64,000 bases of DNA from Haloglycomyces albus DSM 45210 (GTDB taxonomy: Bacteria > Actinomycetota > Actinomycetes > Mycobacteriales > Micromonosporaceae). The translations under genes were made by a program, and so were the position numbers. Position 1 is the first letter of the stretch. Each line of letters begins with the position of its first letter. The notes under the pieces are model-generated. The model worked only from the letters and a program-made list of their open reading frames with translations. It was not told the DNA's origin and did not search any database. Shown one piece after another: positions 42,201-48,357 of this stretch. Location of the stretch: NCBI RefSeq assembly GCF_000527155.1, contig NZ_AZUQ01000001.1, positions 1,234,554 to 1,298,553 on the forward strand, read 5' to 3'.

Positions 42201-43112
42201 CTGTTCACCGTGCAGGACCTCCGTGGTCTCGATCGCGAACAGGTCCGCGACTTCACCGACTCCGTGGCGCTCGCCTTGCAGGAGGGGACCTTTAGCGACG
42301 GTCTACTGTGGCGCTGCGTGATGGTACGGGAGTCCGACGAGACCGTGCGATTGATCTGGGCGTTCCATCACGGCGTGTTCGACGGCTTCAGCGCGGGACT
42401 ACTGCGTGGCGAACTGCCGCGCCTGGTCCGAGGCGAACAGCTCCCCGCCGCGCAGCCGTACAGCCGATTCCTGGCCACACTCGACGCGGGCCCCGACTGG
42501 AGCGCCGAGACGACGGCGTTCGACTATGCCGGGTGGCTCGCCTCCAACGCCGCCGTCACCAAGGCGGTGACCGAACCAGGCGACGTCCTGCCGTCCGAAC
42601 GAGTCAGCGTTCCGCTGCGCGGAGAGAACCCCCTGGAACAGGCCTTGAGCGCGGTGCACTCCCAATTGGCCGAGACGACGGGTCGTGCTCAGGTCGCCAT
42701 CGGTGTCGTCGCCGACTGCCGTCGCTGGGCCGGAGAGAGCTATCTCGACTGCGTCGGCGAGTTCCTGGACGTGGTTCCCGTGCTCCTTCACGGCCGCCAC
42801 GATCAACCGGCGGTGGCCGAACGATTGGCCGCCGCTCGGGACAAGGGCCTCCATTACCTGCACTCGCTGGCGGCCCGTCCGGACCTCGACGCGTCGGCCC
42901 AGGGCCTGGACTCGGTCTACTGGAACGACCGGGGACGACTTGACCTGGTGCTGTTCAACTTCCAGGGCTACCTGGCCGAATCCGAAGTGCCGCGTCATAC
43001 GGCCGATGGGCCCGCCCTGGCGACCGCCCAGCTCAACGTCTGGCACGACGACCGATCCCTACACCTGGAGTGGATCGCCGGAGAGCCGACGCGGGAATCG
43101 AAAGGAGAATGA
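27222..43112 (+). CDS. hybrid NRPS-PKS megasynthase, 5296 residues
   Basis: Assembles a peptide-polyketide on one polypeptide. Domains with rough residues: C1 1-430 (HHLIADG 132-138); A1 440-945 (YTSGSTGEPKG from 602); T1 Ser1001; KS1 1055-1480 (Cys1225 in TGCSTSL, His1361, His1399); AT1 1568-1870 (Ser1666 in GHSIGE, HAFH 1764-1767, the malonyl-type signature); T2 Ser1974; C2 2030-2460 (HHIIADA 2158-2164, final Gly replaced); A2 2470-2960; T3 Ser3005; KS2 3077-3500 (Cys3246, His3382, His3418); a 250-residue AT remnant without GHSxGE; T4 Ser3806; C3 3865-4290 (HHIIGDQ 3992-3998); A3 4300-4800; T5 Ser4841 in GAQSL; a last C-type domain 4895-5296 (HHGVFDG 5049-5055). No KR, DH, E, MT or TE domain is visible. 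Expected chain: acyl starter, amino acid 1, malonate, amino acid 2, malonate, amino acid 3. Amino acids not predicted. GTG at 27222 or ATG at 27228, both after AAAGGG. Confidence 0.92.
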   Translation: MIMPESSLPLSSFQQGLYFDCQVRDACDYHVVLHLRIAPLAPEQCESAVRHVMSEQPALRSTVRNNRDGVSYHVEKSVAPPVSFVDLREHTEELDETVQNAARLPFEPGEAPLFRIVHCRLPDEDRLIIVGHHLIADGLSLSLMAERVISLSLADELEPHSPTVVDTGFQSYQEKQAKGLSDRKATKYGNYWQDNLSRQETPDLSHWLDSSGDDSEGRELRLPLDHRLRADLAECAREAEITEFTLYLGMFGLLLSQYAHADHVSVATPFADRPGLDMEQSIGCFIKALPVHIDAEPRQTVRTMLENLGTEVINSWKYLEYPVTELLSDHPALNGIYDVTFIQDRYDAYPDGVLGAVRSDRVQFPGKFTVLVEQIGDDAELVFQYKESALTEDKASRFAGRYLALLEELPGSLDEPVAALRPQMDAGSAELLADLSKSHHFDWEPTHLGKVFLDKTVRNPDRIAWSDATRDYSNAWAHDAAALVQHRLLAAIGDDSRSVGVLLPRGANLLSALFGTMLAGGHYVPLSDNMPASRLERIASDADISVVLTTSDADIALPDDVTRLNLDTWDDLSALHAEQRMEIHEKVAQVEVHADDVLYIEYTSGSTGEPKGVVISHANVQNTALDLERRFPLEASDVYLLKTAFTFDIFGTELYGWLVGDGRLAMLPVGHESDPDAVLDAIAAQGVTHVNFSPTMLRVTLDAAGSNRRTEALSPLRYVFSGGEALTADIVKRFFQLPLKCSLENVYGPTEATMWATHSTVTADDTDAVAPIGVPLNDYRILVLDRNGAECGIDVPGELCIAGAGVALGYLNRAELNADRFVENPFFDPESDPAHMRRMYRTGDLGYLRADGRFAFMRRMDRQVKVGGVRIELGEIEQALLHVDGVVEAAVVVDEGVTPSRLAGFFTARGEVTPEDVRDALGETLMPHLIPAPLLKLEALPTTAAGKLDRRDLAELLSQVRESTGSAASAHEERIAGLWRRVLGTADVDVTASFFDQGGNSLSLMTLQRELREEFGRDIRITELLKHHSVAAQARLIGDTTTEEVTSYTRARQQSDIAIIGIGIQVPGASDVRDFWDNLRHGQESITFYDDAELAELGVPDGDLRDPNYVKARGRIDGVNSFDHNLFGIPPSEVDASSPQLRLLYKCFWQAWEDAGYDPMSLPGRVGVFAGGNDDFAWYQRALLADSAFGDAYQNFTLATNHFLSTRLSYKFDLRGPSMSTLTGCSTSLMTVHQAVQSLRLGECDVAVAGGATLELPNEGGYRYVDGMMLSPDGHCRPFDAEAAGTVFSNGAALLALKPIESALRDGDPVYAVIKGSAVGNDGGRKASYTAPSEDGQYETIQAAYESSGIDPASVTYVEAHGTGTLLGDPIEVASLSRVFTNAPTGHCLLGSVKGNVGHTDSAAGSVGLSKVALSLKHRYLPGTRNFAEPNPAAEFESTPFQVTAEGQAWQASKRRAGINSFGVGGTNVHMIVEEAPEIEMTDDNPYELLQFSAASPEALERTSQRVVRHLAEHADVSLSDAALTLRDGRAELPYRASMVVASHGARDAEAWVERIAAASTARSVDGGRTALLFSGQGNQYHAMGLGLYRSDSHAGVTFRYWMDRLIACLSDAESETFRDVVYGPDDDGRIDRTEWSQFALFSTQYAMAKVLETYGVTPDVLIGHSIGELTAATLAGVWSLEDAAMLVRERGRLMQAQQPGVMVAVAGSVDRVREAVAGLEGVWVSLDNSTERSVLGMTREAFGDVVDRLEEHGLVGGKLHTSHAFHTPMMDEAAREFESLIDTVTSYDPSIPIVSNRSGRLVRPGEMTVPSYWGEHITDPVRFTDGLRTLLADGALFGIELGPGRSLSTFAAHDPQRRSDQVFVSMVRHIGETEADEARFFDALGRLWSAGLNLDWRAHNVGRRVSLPGYVFDALDHPQDTEIAVAPAPETERSVAVPATGDALDGLREAFRYVLGYPEVAADDDFFALGGDSLKATGLSAHVESRMGIEVTVADIFAAPTPAALAERFDQTASSAALLPAERVEDHPLSPAQTRMYIAARMNPSQLIYNMPSATLLRGALDPERVRTALYRLVARHEPLRTTFLMRDGQVRQRVSPVDDVADLPLRFTRGDDVSADAVDGVLADFVRPFDLERGPLFRMEIVDGGAAGSLLLFDIHHIIADAVSAEILTRDFSRLYAGELEPLSLQYIDYAEDVHRRSDDEALARSEDHLVAALADVPTDELLRPDRPRGQSEARADRVTLRFDAERVAAVKSMAEKHNATPFMAMLSAVGAVVSRYADGDDLVIGAPVTGRTRAETREMVGMFVNMMPIRLRPRGTASFGEYLAESRESILDSLTHQEVPFERLVERLDPAREPGRHPLFDISFDYHNMEHHDLEIDGITAEPIEPMPLAVGMDLVITCMEESDGLTVHFDYAAELFERATMERFAGYFETLLHRACADESQPLSRVSLRSDAELRAIEARTSSREFTPVHEVIASAATDGPDEVAVVDVDGETYTRARLDGLANAWAARLRDGGLEVGEAVALFAVRDVNLVIAQLAILKAGGAYVPLDPTQPADRHERIIADVRPRFAFAPDGLDVTTKIATVFDIEACRDAEAERFEGPAVGADDPIYLVYTSGSTGQPKGIAVKQRGVVNLWRDHSERELFASGDTIIALADPTFDIFTFESLIPLASGARVHMCPVDEQKDAAAIAGRIAAHEVTHIQLPVSKMAALCGNRRFRAQLPALRMVVCGGEHFAPNLLELLRAETDARVFNMYGPTETTVTATIKEFTTDDEITIGSAVSGAAVLIVDDNGMIRPDGVPGELCIAGEGLAVGYTNNPDETERAFTTIAELPHLRVYRTGDVGVRLPNGEIALKGRLDHQVKFNGNRIELGEIEKTAMRADGVSYAVATVDDTDLVLYYSSADAADHTTAIETEIDRALPRYMTPTRMTRVAEIPKLPNGKVDRRALQNTVATVEASPAADARPPARAAGDVLQTILSAWEAVLGHPVDATDNFFDVGGNSYKLMLVNNRLDETLAMEVPLVTLFENPTPHSLAGALGQPGTTPDQDQEGEITVDALSGFDSWDDPEPTGAEQKIAVVGVSGVLPGAADVAEHWESRWNGAVGVSRFSRDDLREAGIDAETVADPGYVNARGYVAADTFDAEFFQYSTKEAETMDPQMRLLHETAWHALEDAGHVPGQYPGDIGLFVGSGTNFAWMAGFLDRKDDPMGAFEAMTMNEKDFLATKIAYKLNLTGPAATVQTACSTSLVAIHEAVRSLRQGEADMALAGGVALNFPRKEGYAWNDGMIFSRDGVCRPFSQDADGTVPGQGCGIVVLKPLDRAVEDGDHVYAVVAGSATNNDGSSKVGYTAPSVRGQKKVIRSALDDAGVNADDVGYVETHGTGTKLGDPIEYEALSDVYGKGGPCALGAVKANVGHLDAAAGVAGFLGAVGVLHRGDVPPLANFTSLNDAIDTSGSLYVPTDRSAPEGGVRLAAVSSFGIGGTNAHLILEAAPPREDGTDESETGECLYPVSARTDDSRRRMQTSLDDFCRTGPSLRDVSHTLARGRAEFASRAVARAVPGRPLEWIEPSDPPIAIAASDSVRLQVSSELGADTGPLGTDFRDAVERELRVFDDRLRIALRTAVFQEPSSELAIDRIAQFVTRVALIRIAGPRCLHAESGAGRLLRIATAYARGDIGSGEAMNALKSGRVPAGRGESSAATPTVLDGPLDTSTLRRVLASQWVHGENIERKRFCANGKRIPLPGYAFERRRLVSDIRWSDLGATTEKSTVDSAAGDEALRDAWKEVLGSEPGIDDDFLTSGGDSLAAVHLCSLVEKRTGLSLGVGDVFADARYGAIRDFLAGQEAPEPHDSADAVSPESESDTAVSATSPAQKRMYAVCALQNDTTAYNLAVAYRVTGRLDAEHLREVFRAVVAKHDQLRTSFHLEDGELVQRVQEDVPDVVSVVATTEAEARERLEAEPEPFDLATAPLLRVEVLSVDAEHHYLLIDMHHIIGDQHSLGILAEDIADALQGKELSAAPLRYADYVRQLEERENAGQLDYYISYFTDMLADDAPTLELPLDTTPSGAESFDGDAHTFVCATDKATVAELARQCGATPYMVFLTAVTRILGLYSGQREFVLGTALSGRSLPGTDGIIGMFVNTLPLKVTDASERTVTQAVADSRDATLELVKHQNAPFETVLSELGLRPGEDGNALFDVVFNYVRTGTDELDIDGVRLEAMPPGQMKSKYTMVVNVAERDDDFSIDIEYRTELFHPATIARLAEQLNQLVGAMTAHADQAITSLRCESDAEYRRRRAALTAPPRPVFTESLLDRIRASFHRHADRPAFRWQQREWRYADVDRITDTMAGGLQAAGVGVGDYVLCLLDRDPGQVFTRLALMKCGAVEIPLHADTPAERVTMTLRDSGAPVVLCNDTAAHAWPEGVTAYRPEDLSGPYQAPTGLTADSPTVMIYTSGSTGEPKGTLLTHGGVLSTTVDSGYIDCRPGDRVMHLTAYTFDGSLYDVYSAFLNGATLAMGRHEHNMDMRLLTEFLREERIDKGLLITAVFHLLMAENPAALAGVSALYVGGEAMQPWAAQAAFEVMGPGKLYNAYGPTEVSILTTYYRIDEAPDPVRIPIGHPGAHRDLYIVHPDGTEVPRGVVGELCVAGQGIALGYHERPELTAEKFTDSLGDIDRRVYRTGDRVFLDDADRLIYVDRTDRQVKHAGYRIEPSEIELVLRDRDGVVDAIVIHTTERNDSVLTAFYTGRSAPTEAELREALLAKLPHYMVPNRLKWMDVLPITSHGKVDRRALAALSKDVEQPQAEPAGDADSDSEILTVFREILSLPTMTATDDIFHAGAQSLQAIAIVRRLRETGWELEVGDVYRHPTAETLSEILRPTAPSESAPDTGDRQSLSEAQLHRMVDWAAQDGHRVAAAFATETAAYHFDMGAVARLHRNGGTESGGFIQTVTGVTDAEVKEAVAALAMRHEALRTRGAGEEFDVLPPTAMDGLSALFTVQDLRGLDREQVRDFTDSVALALQEGTFSDGLLWRCVMVRESDETVRLIWAFHHGVFDGFSAGLLRGELPRLVRGEQLPAAQPYSRFLATLDAGPDWSAETTAFDYAGWLASNAAVTKAVTEPGDVLPSERVSVPLRGENPLEQALSAVHSQLAETTGRAQVAIGVVADCRRWAGESYLDCVGEFLDVVPVLLHGRHDQPAVAERLAAARDKGLHYLHSLAARPDLDASAQGLDSVYWNDRGRLDLVLFNFQGYLAESEVPRHTADGPALATAQLNVWHDDRSLHLEWIAGEPTRESKGE

Positions 43113-43114
43113 CC

Positions 43115-44953
43115 ATGACCGACCCGTCCATTGTGATTACCGGTCTGTCCCTGCGATTGCCGGGAGCGTCCACCCAGGACGAATTCTGGGATCTGCTCAT
43201 CGACGGCATTGACCGCACTCGACCGGTGAGCGAGGAGCGCCGCCGCTTGACCCGTACCCCGGACTGGCACGACACGATCGGCGAGGTCGAGGGCATCGAC
43301 CTGTTCGACGCGGAGTTCTTTGGAATCGACGACGAGGAAGCGCGGTTCATGGATCCACAGCACCGCATGGTGATGGAGCTGGCCTACGACGCCGTATGCG
43401 ACGCGGGGCTATTGGAGGCGGGCCGAAACGACGCCCGGCGCTACTCCGTCTTCAGCGCGCTGTGCACAAATTCGTACTTTCCCAAGGTATGCCGCTACAT
43501 GGAGGACAACGGTATCGGCGACCTCCATCCCCGCACCATCATGAACAGTATGAACAGCGCGCTGGCGGCTCGTCTGTCCCATCAGTACAATCTCACCGGT
43601 CCGGTCATGTCGGTCGACACCGCCTGCTCGTCCTTCCTCACCGCCCTGTCCCAGGCGGCCGATTCCATTCGCCACCAGGACTGCGAGGGTTCCGTCGTCG
43701 CCGGGGCCAACCTCCTTAGCGCCGCCTACAGTTCCCTGCTGTGCGACTGCGGCGGCATCACCACCGCTCACTCGCACACCCGGGTGTTCGACGAGGAGGC
43801 CGACGGTACTCTCCTCGGCGAAGGCGCGGTGGTGTGCGTGCTGGAGCGCGAGGACATCGCCCGGCAGCGCAATCGCAAGATCTACGGGCGGATTCTGGCC
43901 GACGCGATCAACAACGACGGTTCCTCGCTCAACATCATGGCCCCCAACCCGCGCGGTCAAGCCGAGGTCATCCGCGATTCCTACTCCTCCGGTGTCGACC
44001 ACACCCGTATCCGCTACGTCGAAACGCACGGAACCGGAACACGCATCGGCGACCCCATCGAAGTCAACGCCCTGTCGCAGGTGTACCGGCAGGAGGACTT
44101 CGGTGACGTCAAGGTCGGCCTGGGAGCGGTGAAGTCGAATATCGGGCACCTGCTCGCCGCCGCCGGAGGCGCGGGACTCGCCAAACTCCTATTGAGTCTG
44201 GAACGCGGACAGATGGCCCCGAGCCTGCACATGGAGACGATCAACCCGCTTCTGGAGATCGAAAAGACCCCGTTCGACGTGGTCACCGAGGCGCGTCCGT
44301 GGCCGCGAGTGGACGACCAACCGCGGGTCGGCGCGGTCACCTCCCTCGGGTTGGGCGGCACCAACGTGCACTTCGTCATCGAAGAGGGCGACGGCGAGCG
44401 CACGGGTACCCACCTGCCCGAGCCTCTCCTGTGTTTCTCGGCCAAAACGCCGGAGGCGTTGCGTCGAATGATCGACGACCTCGGCGACTACCTGAAGACG
44501 CGGTCCGTCGACCCCTACAACCTGGCGATGACTCTGGCCCGGTTCCGGCCCGGTTACGGATGGCGCGCTACGGCCCGGATCGACAGCGCCGCGACACGAC
44601 TCTCGGGCCTTCGTTTCAGCGCGGAGGAGAAGACCGTACGCCGCGTTCTGCTCCGTCCGGGTCCGGAAGCGAGTGCGCACGAAGAGATTCTGCGCGACAT
44701 GCTGTCGTGCAAGGTCCGCGTCAGCGAGGAGACACCGAAGTCCAACCAGCTGGCCGTCTCCTGCAACGACACCGCGCCCACCGACGGAACGGTGGTGATC
44801 GACCCGCGATGGACGCGGCACGACATCGCCGCCGAACTGTTCCTCCACGGTGCACCAGTCGACTGGGAACCCTTCTTCCCGAACGGAACCGGGACGATCC
44901 TCAGCCTCACCCCTTATCCCTTTGCCCGACGCCAGCATTGGCTGACGAACTGA
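43115..44953 (+). CDS. free-standing ketosynthase with vestigial AT linker
   Basis: About 612 residues. A complete KS domain: VITGLSLRLPGAS at the N terminus, Cys171 in VDTACSSFL, ETHGTGTRIGDP and KSNIGHLLAAAG for the catalytic His pair, and SLGLGGTNVHFVIEE at the end. The last 190 residues lack an acyltransferase motif but end in LTPYPFARRQHW, the typical post-AT linker, so the AT has been lost. The ATG at 43115 has GGAG at 7 bp; ATG 43109 would overlap the megasynthase stop (ATGA). Probably condenses malonyl units on the small ACP encoded next; the beta-keto product would suit the following aminotransferase. Confidence 0.88.
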   Translation: MTDPSIVITGLSLRLPGASTQDEFWDLLIDGIDRTRPVSEERRRLTRTPDWHDTIGEVEGIDLFDAEFFGIDDEEARFMDPQHRMVMELAYDAVCDAGLLEAGRNDARRYSVFSALCTNSYFPKVCRYMEDNGIGDLHPRTIMNSMNSALAARLSHQYNLTGPVMSVDTACSSFLTALSQAADSIRHQDCEGSVVAGANLLSAAYSSLLCDCGGITTAHSHTRVFDEEADGTLLGEGAVVCVLEREDIARQRNRKIYGRILADAINNDGSSLNIMAPNPRGQAEVIRDSYSSGVDHTRIRYVETHGTGTRIGDPIEVNALSQVYRQEDFGDVKVGLGAVKSNIGHLLAAAGGAGLAKLLLSLERGQMAPSLHMETINPLLEIEKTPFDVVTEARPWPRVDDQPRVGAVTSLGLGGTNVHFVIEEGDGERTGTHLPEPLLCFSAKTPEALRRMIDDLGDYLKTRSVDPYNLAMTLARFRPGYGWRATARIDSAATRLSGLRFSAEEKTVRRVLLRPGPEASAHEEILRDMLSCKVRVSEETPKSNQLAVSCNDTAPTDGTVVIDPRWTRHDIAAELFLHGAPVDWEPFFPNGTGTILSLTPYPFARRQHWLTN

Positions 44954-44963
44954 AAGGTACGAC

Positions 44964-45203
44964 ATGACCGAAGAACACATCAAAGACGTGCTCACCAAGG
45001 AGATCGCCACCGAATTGTCGATGTCGCCCGGTGAGATCGACGAGCATGCCAGTTTCATGAAACTCGGCGTCTCCTCCGTGCAGGCTCTGAAGATCATCAA
45101 CCGTCTGCGTAAGGAGCTGAACATGGACATCAATCCCGTGGCGCTCTTCGAATTCAAAACCGTCTCCGACATCAGCGAATACCTCGCCGATCAATTCGAA
45201 TAA
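44964..45203 (+). CDS. acyl carrier protein
   Basis: A 79-residue carrier protein. The phosphopantetheine site is in FMKLGVSSVQALKIINRL, with Ser38 and the usual DSL replaced by SSV. It sits 10 bp after the free-standing KS and before the aminotransferase, so it most likely carries the beta-keto acyl intermediate between those enzymes. Acidic helical protein of normal ACP length. Confidence 0.9.
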   Translation: MTEEHIKDVLTKEIATELSMSPGEIDEHASFMKLGVSSVQALKIINRLRKELNMDINPVALFEFKTVSDISEYLADQFE

Positions 45204-45260
45204 GCCTCCCGATCCGCGCCGTCAGCGGCGTTTCCCCACCCGATACAGAGGAGGAACCTC

Positions 45261-46592
45261 GTGACTCACGAACCTCAAACCGCCAACCTGCGGTATCACG
45301 AACGCCTGAAGGAAATCCTGCCCGGCGGAGTCCACTACAACTTCAACATGCCCTGGGAGGAGGTGCCTCTGCACTTCACCGACGGGCACGGCAGCCGTCT
45401 CACTGACATGGACGGAAACGAATACCTCGACCTGTACGCCCGTTTCGGAGCCATGATCCTCGGGCACGGGCATGAGGAATACATTGAGGCACTCCAGGAG
45501 GCCATGAGTCGAGCGCTCTGTGTCAGTCACACCGACTTCGACGCCGAACCGCTCGAACTGATGCACCGCCACATCCCGTCGGCGGAGATGATCCGATTCG
45601 GACTGTCCGGAACCGAGATTCTCCAGACGGCTCTGCGTCTGGCGCGCGCTCACACCGGACGCAACCGCTTCCTGCGGTTCGAAAACCACTACCACGGTAA
45701 CGCCGACAACATCATGGGTGGACGGACGGTCGACCGTGGCAATCCCGTCCCCATCGATTTCAAGGGCGACTACAAGGGAACCGCCGGACGCGCCACCGAT
45801 GTGATGGCCGACCAGTCGTACATGCTGCCCTGGAACGACATCGACGTCGTGGAGTCGTTCTTCCGGGAACGCGGCGAGGAACTGGCCTGCGTGGTCACCG
45901 AACCGGTGTGCGTCAACGGTGGGTCCATCGAACCGCGCCCCGGCTATCTGGAGCGGCTGCGCGAGCTGTGTACCGAATACGGCGTGGTGCTGATCTTTGA
46001 CGAGATGATCACCGGTATGCGCATGGGAGTCGGCGGTGCCCAGAAGAGCCTGGGGGTCACTCCCGACCTGACGACCTTCGGAAAGGCGATCGGCGGAGGC
46101 GGAGTTCCCGTGTCGGCTCTGACCGGTAAACGCGAGATCATGGAACTGATCGAGTCCAAAAAGGTCATCCATGCCGGGACCTACAACGGCTACCCCCTCG
46201 GCAGCGCGGCGGTGAGGGCCACCTTCGAGATCCTGTCGCGCGGTAACGAAGCGGCCGTGACGAACATGCACCGCCGGGGAGAGAAACTGCAGACGATTCT
46301 GCGCGATGAGGCCGCCGAAGCGGGGCTTCCGCTGGTTGTGCAGGGACCTCCCGGAGTGTCGTCCTTCCACTGCTGCGAACAACCGCTGGAGCACCCGGGG
46401 CAATACGACTTCGAGCTCATGAGCAAAGACATCATCGTCGCCATGGCGCTGCAGCGGCACGGCGTGCTCATATCGAGCATCTCCCGCATCTACCCCAACG
46501 TCCAACTGTCCGACGTGGACCTCGAGTACTTCCAGGTTCACGCCCGAAAAGCGCTTGGTGAAGCCAAGCAGTCCATCGACGAAATCTTCTAA
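45261..46592 (+). CDS. PLP-dependent class III aminotransferase (GSA-type, AMT-like)
   Basis: A 443-residue protein of the glutamate-1-semialdehyde aminotransferase family. ILPGGVHYNF, FGLSGTEILQTALRLARAHTGR, LIFDEMITGMRMG and TTFGKAIGGG (PLP Lys275) are visible. A housekeeping HemL would use VNSPVRAF and SGTEA motifs; here Glu-Ile replaces the usual Glu-Ala and the gene lies between an ACP and export genes. Closest functional analogues are AMT domains of mycosubtilin/iturin and microcystin synthases, which turn a beta-keto thioester into a beta-amine. I infer the same role in trans. Confidence 0.87.
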   Translation: MTHEPQTANLRYHERLKEILPGGVHYNFNMPWEEVPLHFTDGHGSRLTDMDGNEYLDLYARFGAMILGHGHEEYIEALQEAMSRALCVSHTDFDAEPLELMHRHIPSAEMIRFGLSGTEILQTALRLARAHTGRNRFLRFENHYHGNADNIMGGRTVDRGNPVPIDFKGDYKGTAGRATDVMADQSYMLPWNDIDVVESFFRERGEELACVVTEPVCVNGGSIEPRPGYLERLRELCTEYGVVLIFDEMITGMRMGVGGAQKSLGVTPDLTTFGKAIGGGGVPVSALTGKREIMELIESKKVIHAGTYNGYPLGSAAVRATFEILSRGNEAAVTNMHRRGEKLQTILRDEAAEAGLPLVVQGPPGVSSFHCCEQPLEHPGQYDFELMSKDIIVAMALQRHGVLISSISRIYPNVQLSDVDLEYFQVHARKALGEAKQSIDEIF

Positions 46593-46606
46593 ACCCGGAA
46601 AGAATC

Positions 46607-47605
46607 ATGACATCCTTGCCTAAAACGACTTCTGTCACGAAGCGTCCCGCCCGGCCTTACACCCGGTTGCTTGTTCTATTCTTCGCGCTGACCATCGGAT
46701 CGGTCTGGGCGCTGACACTGTTCTACCTGTCCGCCTATGACTTCGCCGTCGCGACTTTTGGTGAGTTGAAACGGATCAATCCCATCGTGATCCTGATTCT
46801 GCACAGCCCGGCGATCGCGGCCTTGATCGTTTTCTACCGCTACGATCGTTTCCGCGGAATCGGGAACTTCTTCCGGACGTTGATTCCGCGCAAGAAGGAT
46901 CTTCCCTGGATTCCCGCGCTTCTCGCACTCATGTTCGGCTACATCTTCGCCATTCGCTACCTCTGCATGCTCGTGGGCATCGACGTACCGCCGGAGCCGG
47001 AAAGCCCGGTGGAAATGATCCTGACCTTCCTGGAGCTCTTCTACGCCGAGGTCGGCATGGTGGCCATCGCGATCGGATGGTTCGGCTTCGTCTTGCCCTT
47101 CATGCACCGCATCACCGGAAAGCACGTCCTCTCCGGAATATTTACCGGAACGAGTCTGGCGATATTCGTCGCTCCGGGCAATGTGTTCGCCTCATTCGAT
47201 CTGGCCATCGCTTGGCCACTGTACGCCGCACAGCTGTGCGTGCTCTGCACAGCCATGAGCTACCTGCTCAGCAAGATGAAGGGGAACATCCTGTTCTTCC
47301 TTCTCCCCTTCTGGGCCTCGGCGTCCGGTAGCGCCATGAACCTGTACTACTTCGCGGTGAAGACTCAGTTCGTGCAGCTGGCCGTGTTCACCGTTCTGGC
47401 CATCGTGCTGTACGCCTTCCTCAAGCGCCAGGCCGGAGGAGAAGAGCTGGACGCTCCCTACGTCTTCCCCGACTACCTCGAGAACGCCTACACCATTCGC
47501 ATGGGCGCGGTCGTGCCCGGCGTCGGCGACAAGAGCCGGGAGACGGCCGCCGACGACGCCGATTCCTCACAACTCGCCACCACCGGTCAAGGGGAGTCGG
47601 AGTGA
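46607..47605 (+). CDS. polytopic membrane protein resembling a degenerate CPBP-family protease
   Basis: A 332-residue protein with about eight hydrophobic segments and a polar C-terminal tail. The segment AEVGMVAIAIGWFGFVLPFMHRITGKHVLSG aligns with the EExGWRGxxLP motif of CPBP/CAAX-type proteases, but the paired Glu and the Arg are not conserved, so proteolysis is doubtful. Within biosynthetic clusters such proteins may confer self-protection or assist export; this is inference. ATG at 46607 lies 15 bp after the aminotransferase gene, and its end overlaps the thioesterase start. Confidence 0.65.
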   Translation: MTSLPKTTSVTKRPARPYTRLLVLFFALTIGSVWALTLFYLSAYDFAVATFGELKRINPIVILILHSPAIAALIVFYRYDRFRGIGNFFRTLIPRKKDLPWIPALLALMFGYIFAIRYLCMLVGIDVPPEPESPVEMILTFLELFYAEVGMVAIAIGWFGFVLPFMHRITGKHVLSGIFTGTSLAIFVAPGNVFASFDLAIAWPLYAAQLCVLCTAMSYLLSKMKGNILFFLLPFWASASGSAMNLYYFAVKTQFVQLAVFTVLAIVLYAFLKRQAGGEELDAPYVFPDYLENAYTIRMGAVVPGVGDKSRETAADDADSSQLATTGQGESE

Positions 47606-48357
47606 ACGCGACGACCCTGTGGAACCTGAATCCTTCGACCACCGGTCGCCAGATCGTCATGTTCCCGTTCCTGGGAGGATTCGGAGCGTCCTACAACCGC
47701 CTGATCAAGGAAATGGGCGGCGACTGGGACGTGTGGACGGTCAACCCGCCCGGGCACGGCCCGTCCACCGAACCTCCCTGCCAGCGCCTGAGCATGCTGG
47801 TCGACCGCTACCTCACCGAACTGCGCGACGTGTTGAAACCGGGCGCGGTGTTCTTCGGGCACAGCATGGGCGGCATTCTGGCCTACCATGTGATGCTGGC
47901 GATGACGGGACATCCGTCGTTCGAACATCGCAGGCCCACCGATCTGGTGATCTCGGCGGCGCGAGCGCCCAAATGGCTCGACATCGCGGGATACGCGGCC
48001 CTGCCGGAACGGGAGCTACTGCGACGCCTGTTGGCCTTCGGCGCCATACCACCCGAGGTGGCCGAGGACCGCACGCTCATCGAGCTGTTCGAACCGGCCT
48101 TCCGCGCCGACTATCGCGTGCTGGAAGACGCTCAGCGGCTCGAACCGGTCAAGCTGGACGTCCGCACCGAGCTGATTCTGGGCGGTCGGGACACGCAGAC
48201 TCCTCCCACGGCGCTCGCCGAGTGGCAGGAATACATCGTGGACCCGATTCGGCCCCATGTGCTCGACGATGAGGGCCACATGTTCGTGATGCACTCCGTC
48301 GAGACGGTGATTCCGATCCTCAACGAGCTGGAGAACGTCGCGGCGTGGAACCGGTGA
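47602..48357 (+). CDS. type II thioesterase
   Basis: A 251-residue alpha/beta-hydrolase. FPFLGGFGASYNRLIKEM at the N terminus, the nucleophile Ser88 in FFGHSMGGILAYH, an Asp in LGGRDTQTPP and His in DDEGHMFV fit the TEII family, which removes stalled or wrong acyl groups from carrier proteins of NRPS and PKS lines. The usual oxyanion segment and the length are normal. GTG start overlaps the preceding stop (GTGA). As no TE domain terminates the megasynthase, a role in product release cannot be excluded. Confidence 0.9.
   Translation: MNATTLWNLNPSTTGRQIVMFPFLGGFGASYNRLIKEMGGDWDVWTVNPPGHGPSTEPPCQRLSMLVDRYLTELRDVLKPGAVFFGHSMGGILAYHVMLAMTGHPSFEHRRPTDLVISAARAPKWLDIAGYAALPERELLRRLLAFGAIPPEVAEDRTLIELFEPAFRADYRVLEDAQRLEPVKLDVRTELILGGRDTQTPPTALAEWQEYIVDPIRPHVLDDEGHMFVMHSVETVIPILNELENVAAWNR

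Noticed and set aside
45261-46592. Housekeeping glutamate-1-semialdehyde aminomutase (hemL)
   Set aside because: Family is right, but the signature segments differ from HemL and the gene lies inside the NRPS-PKS cluster between an ACP and export genes.
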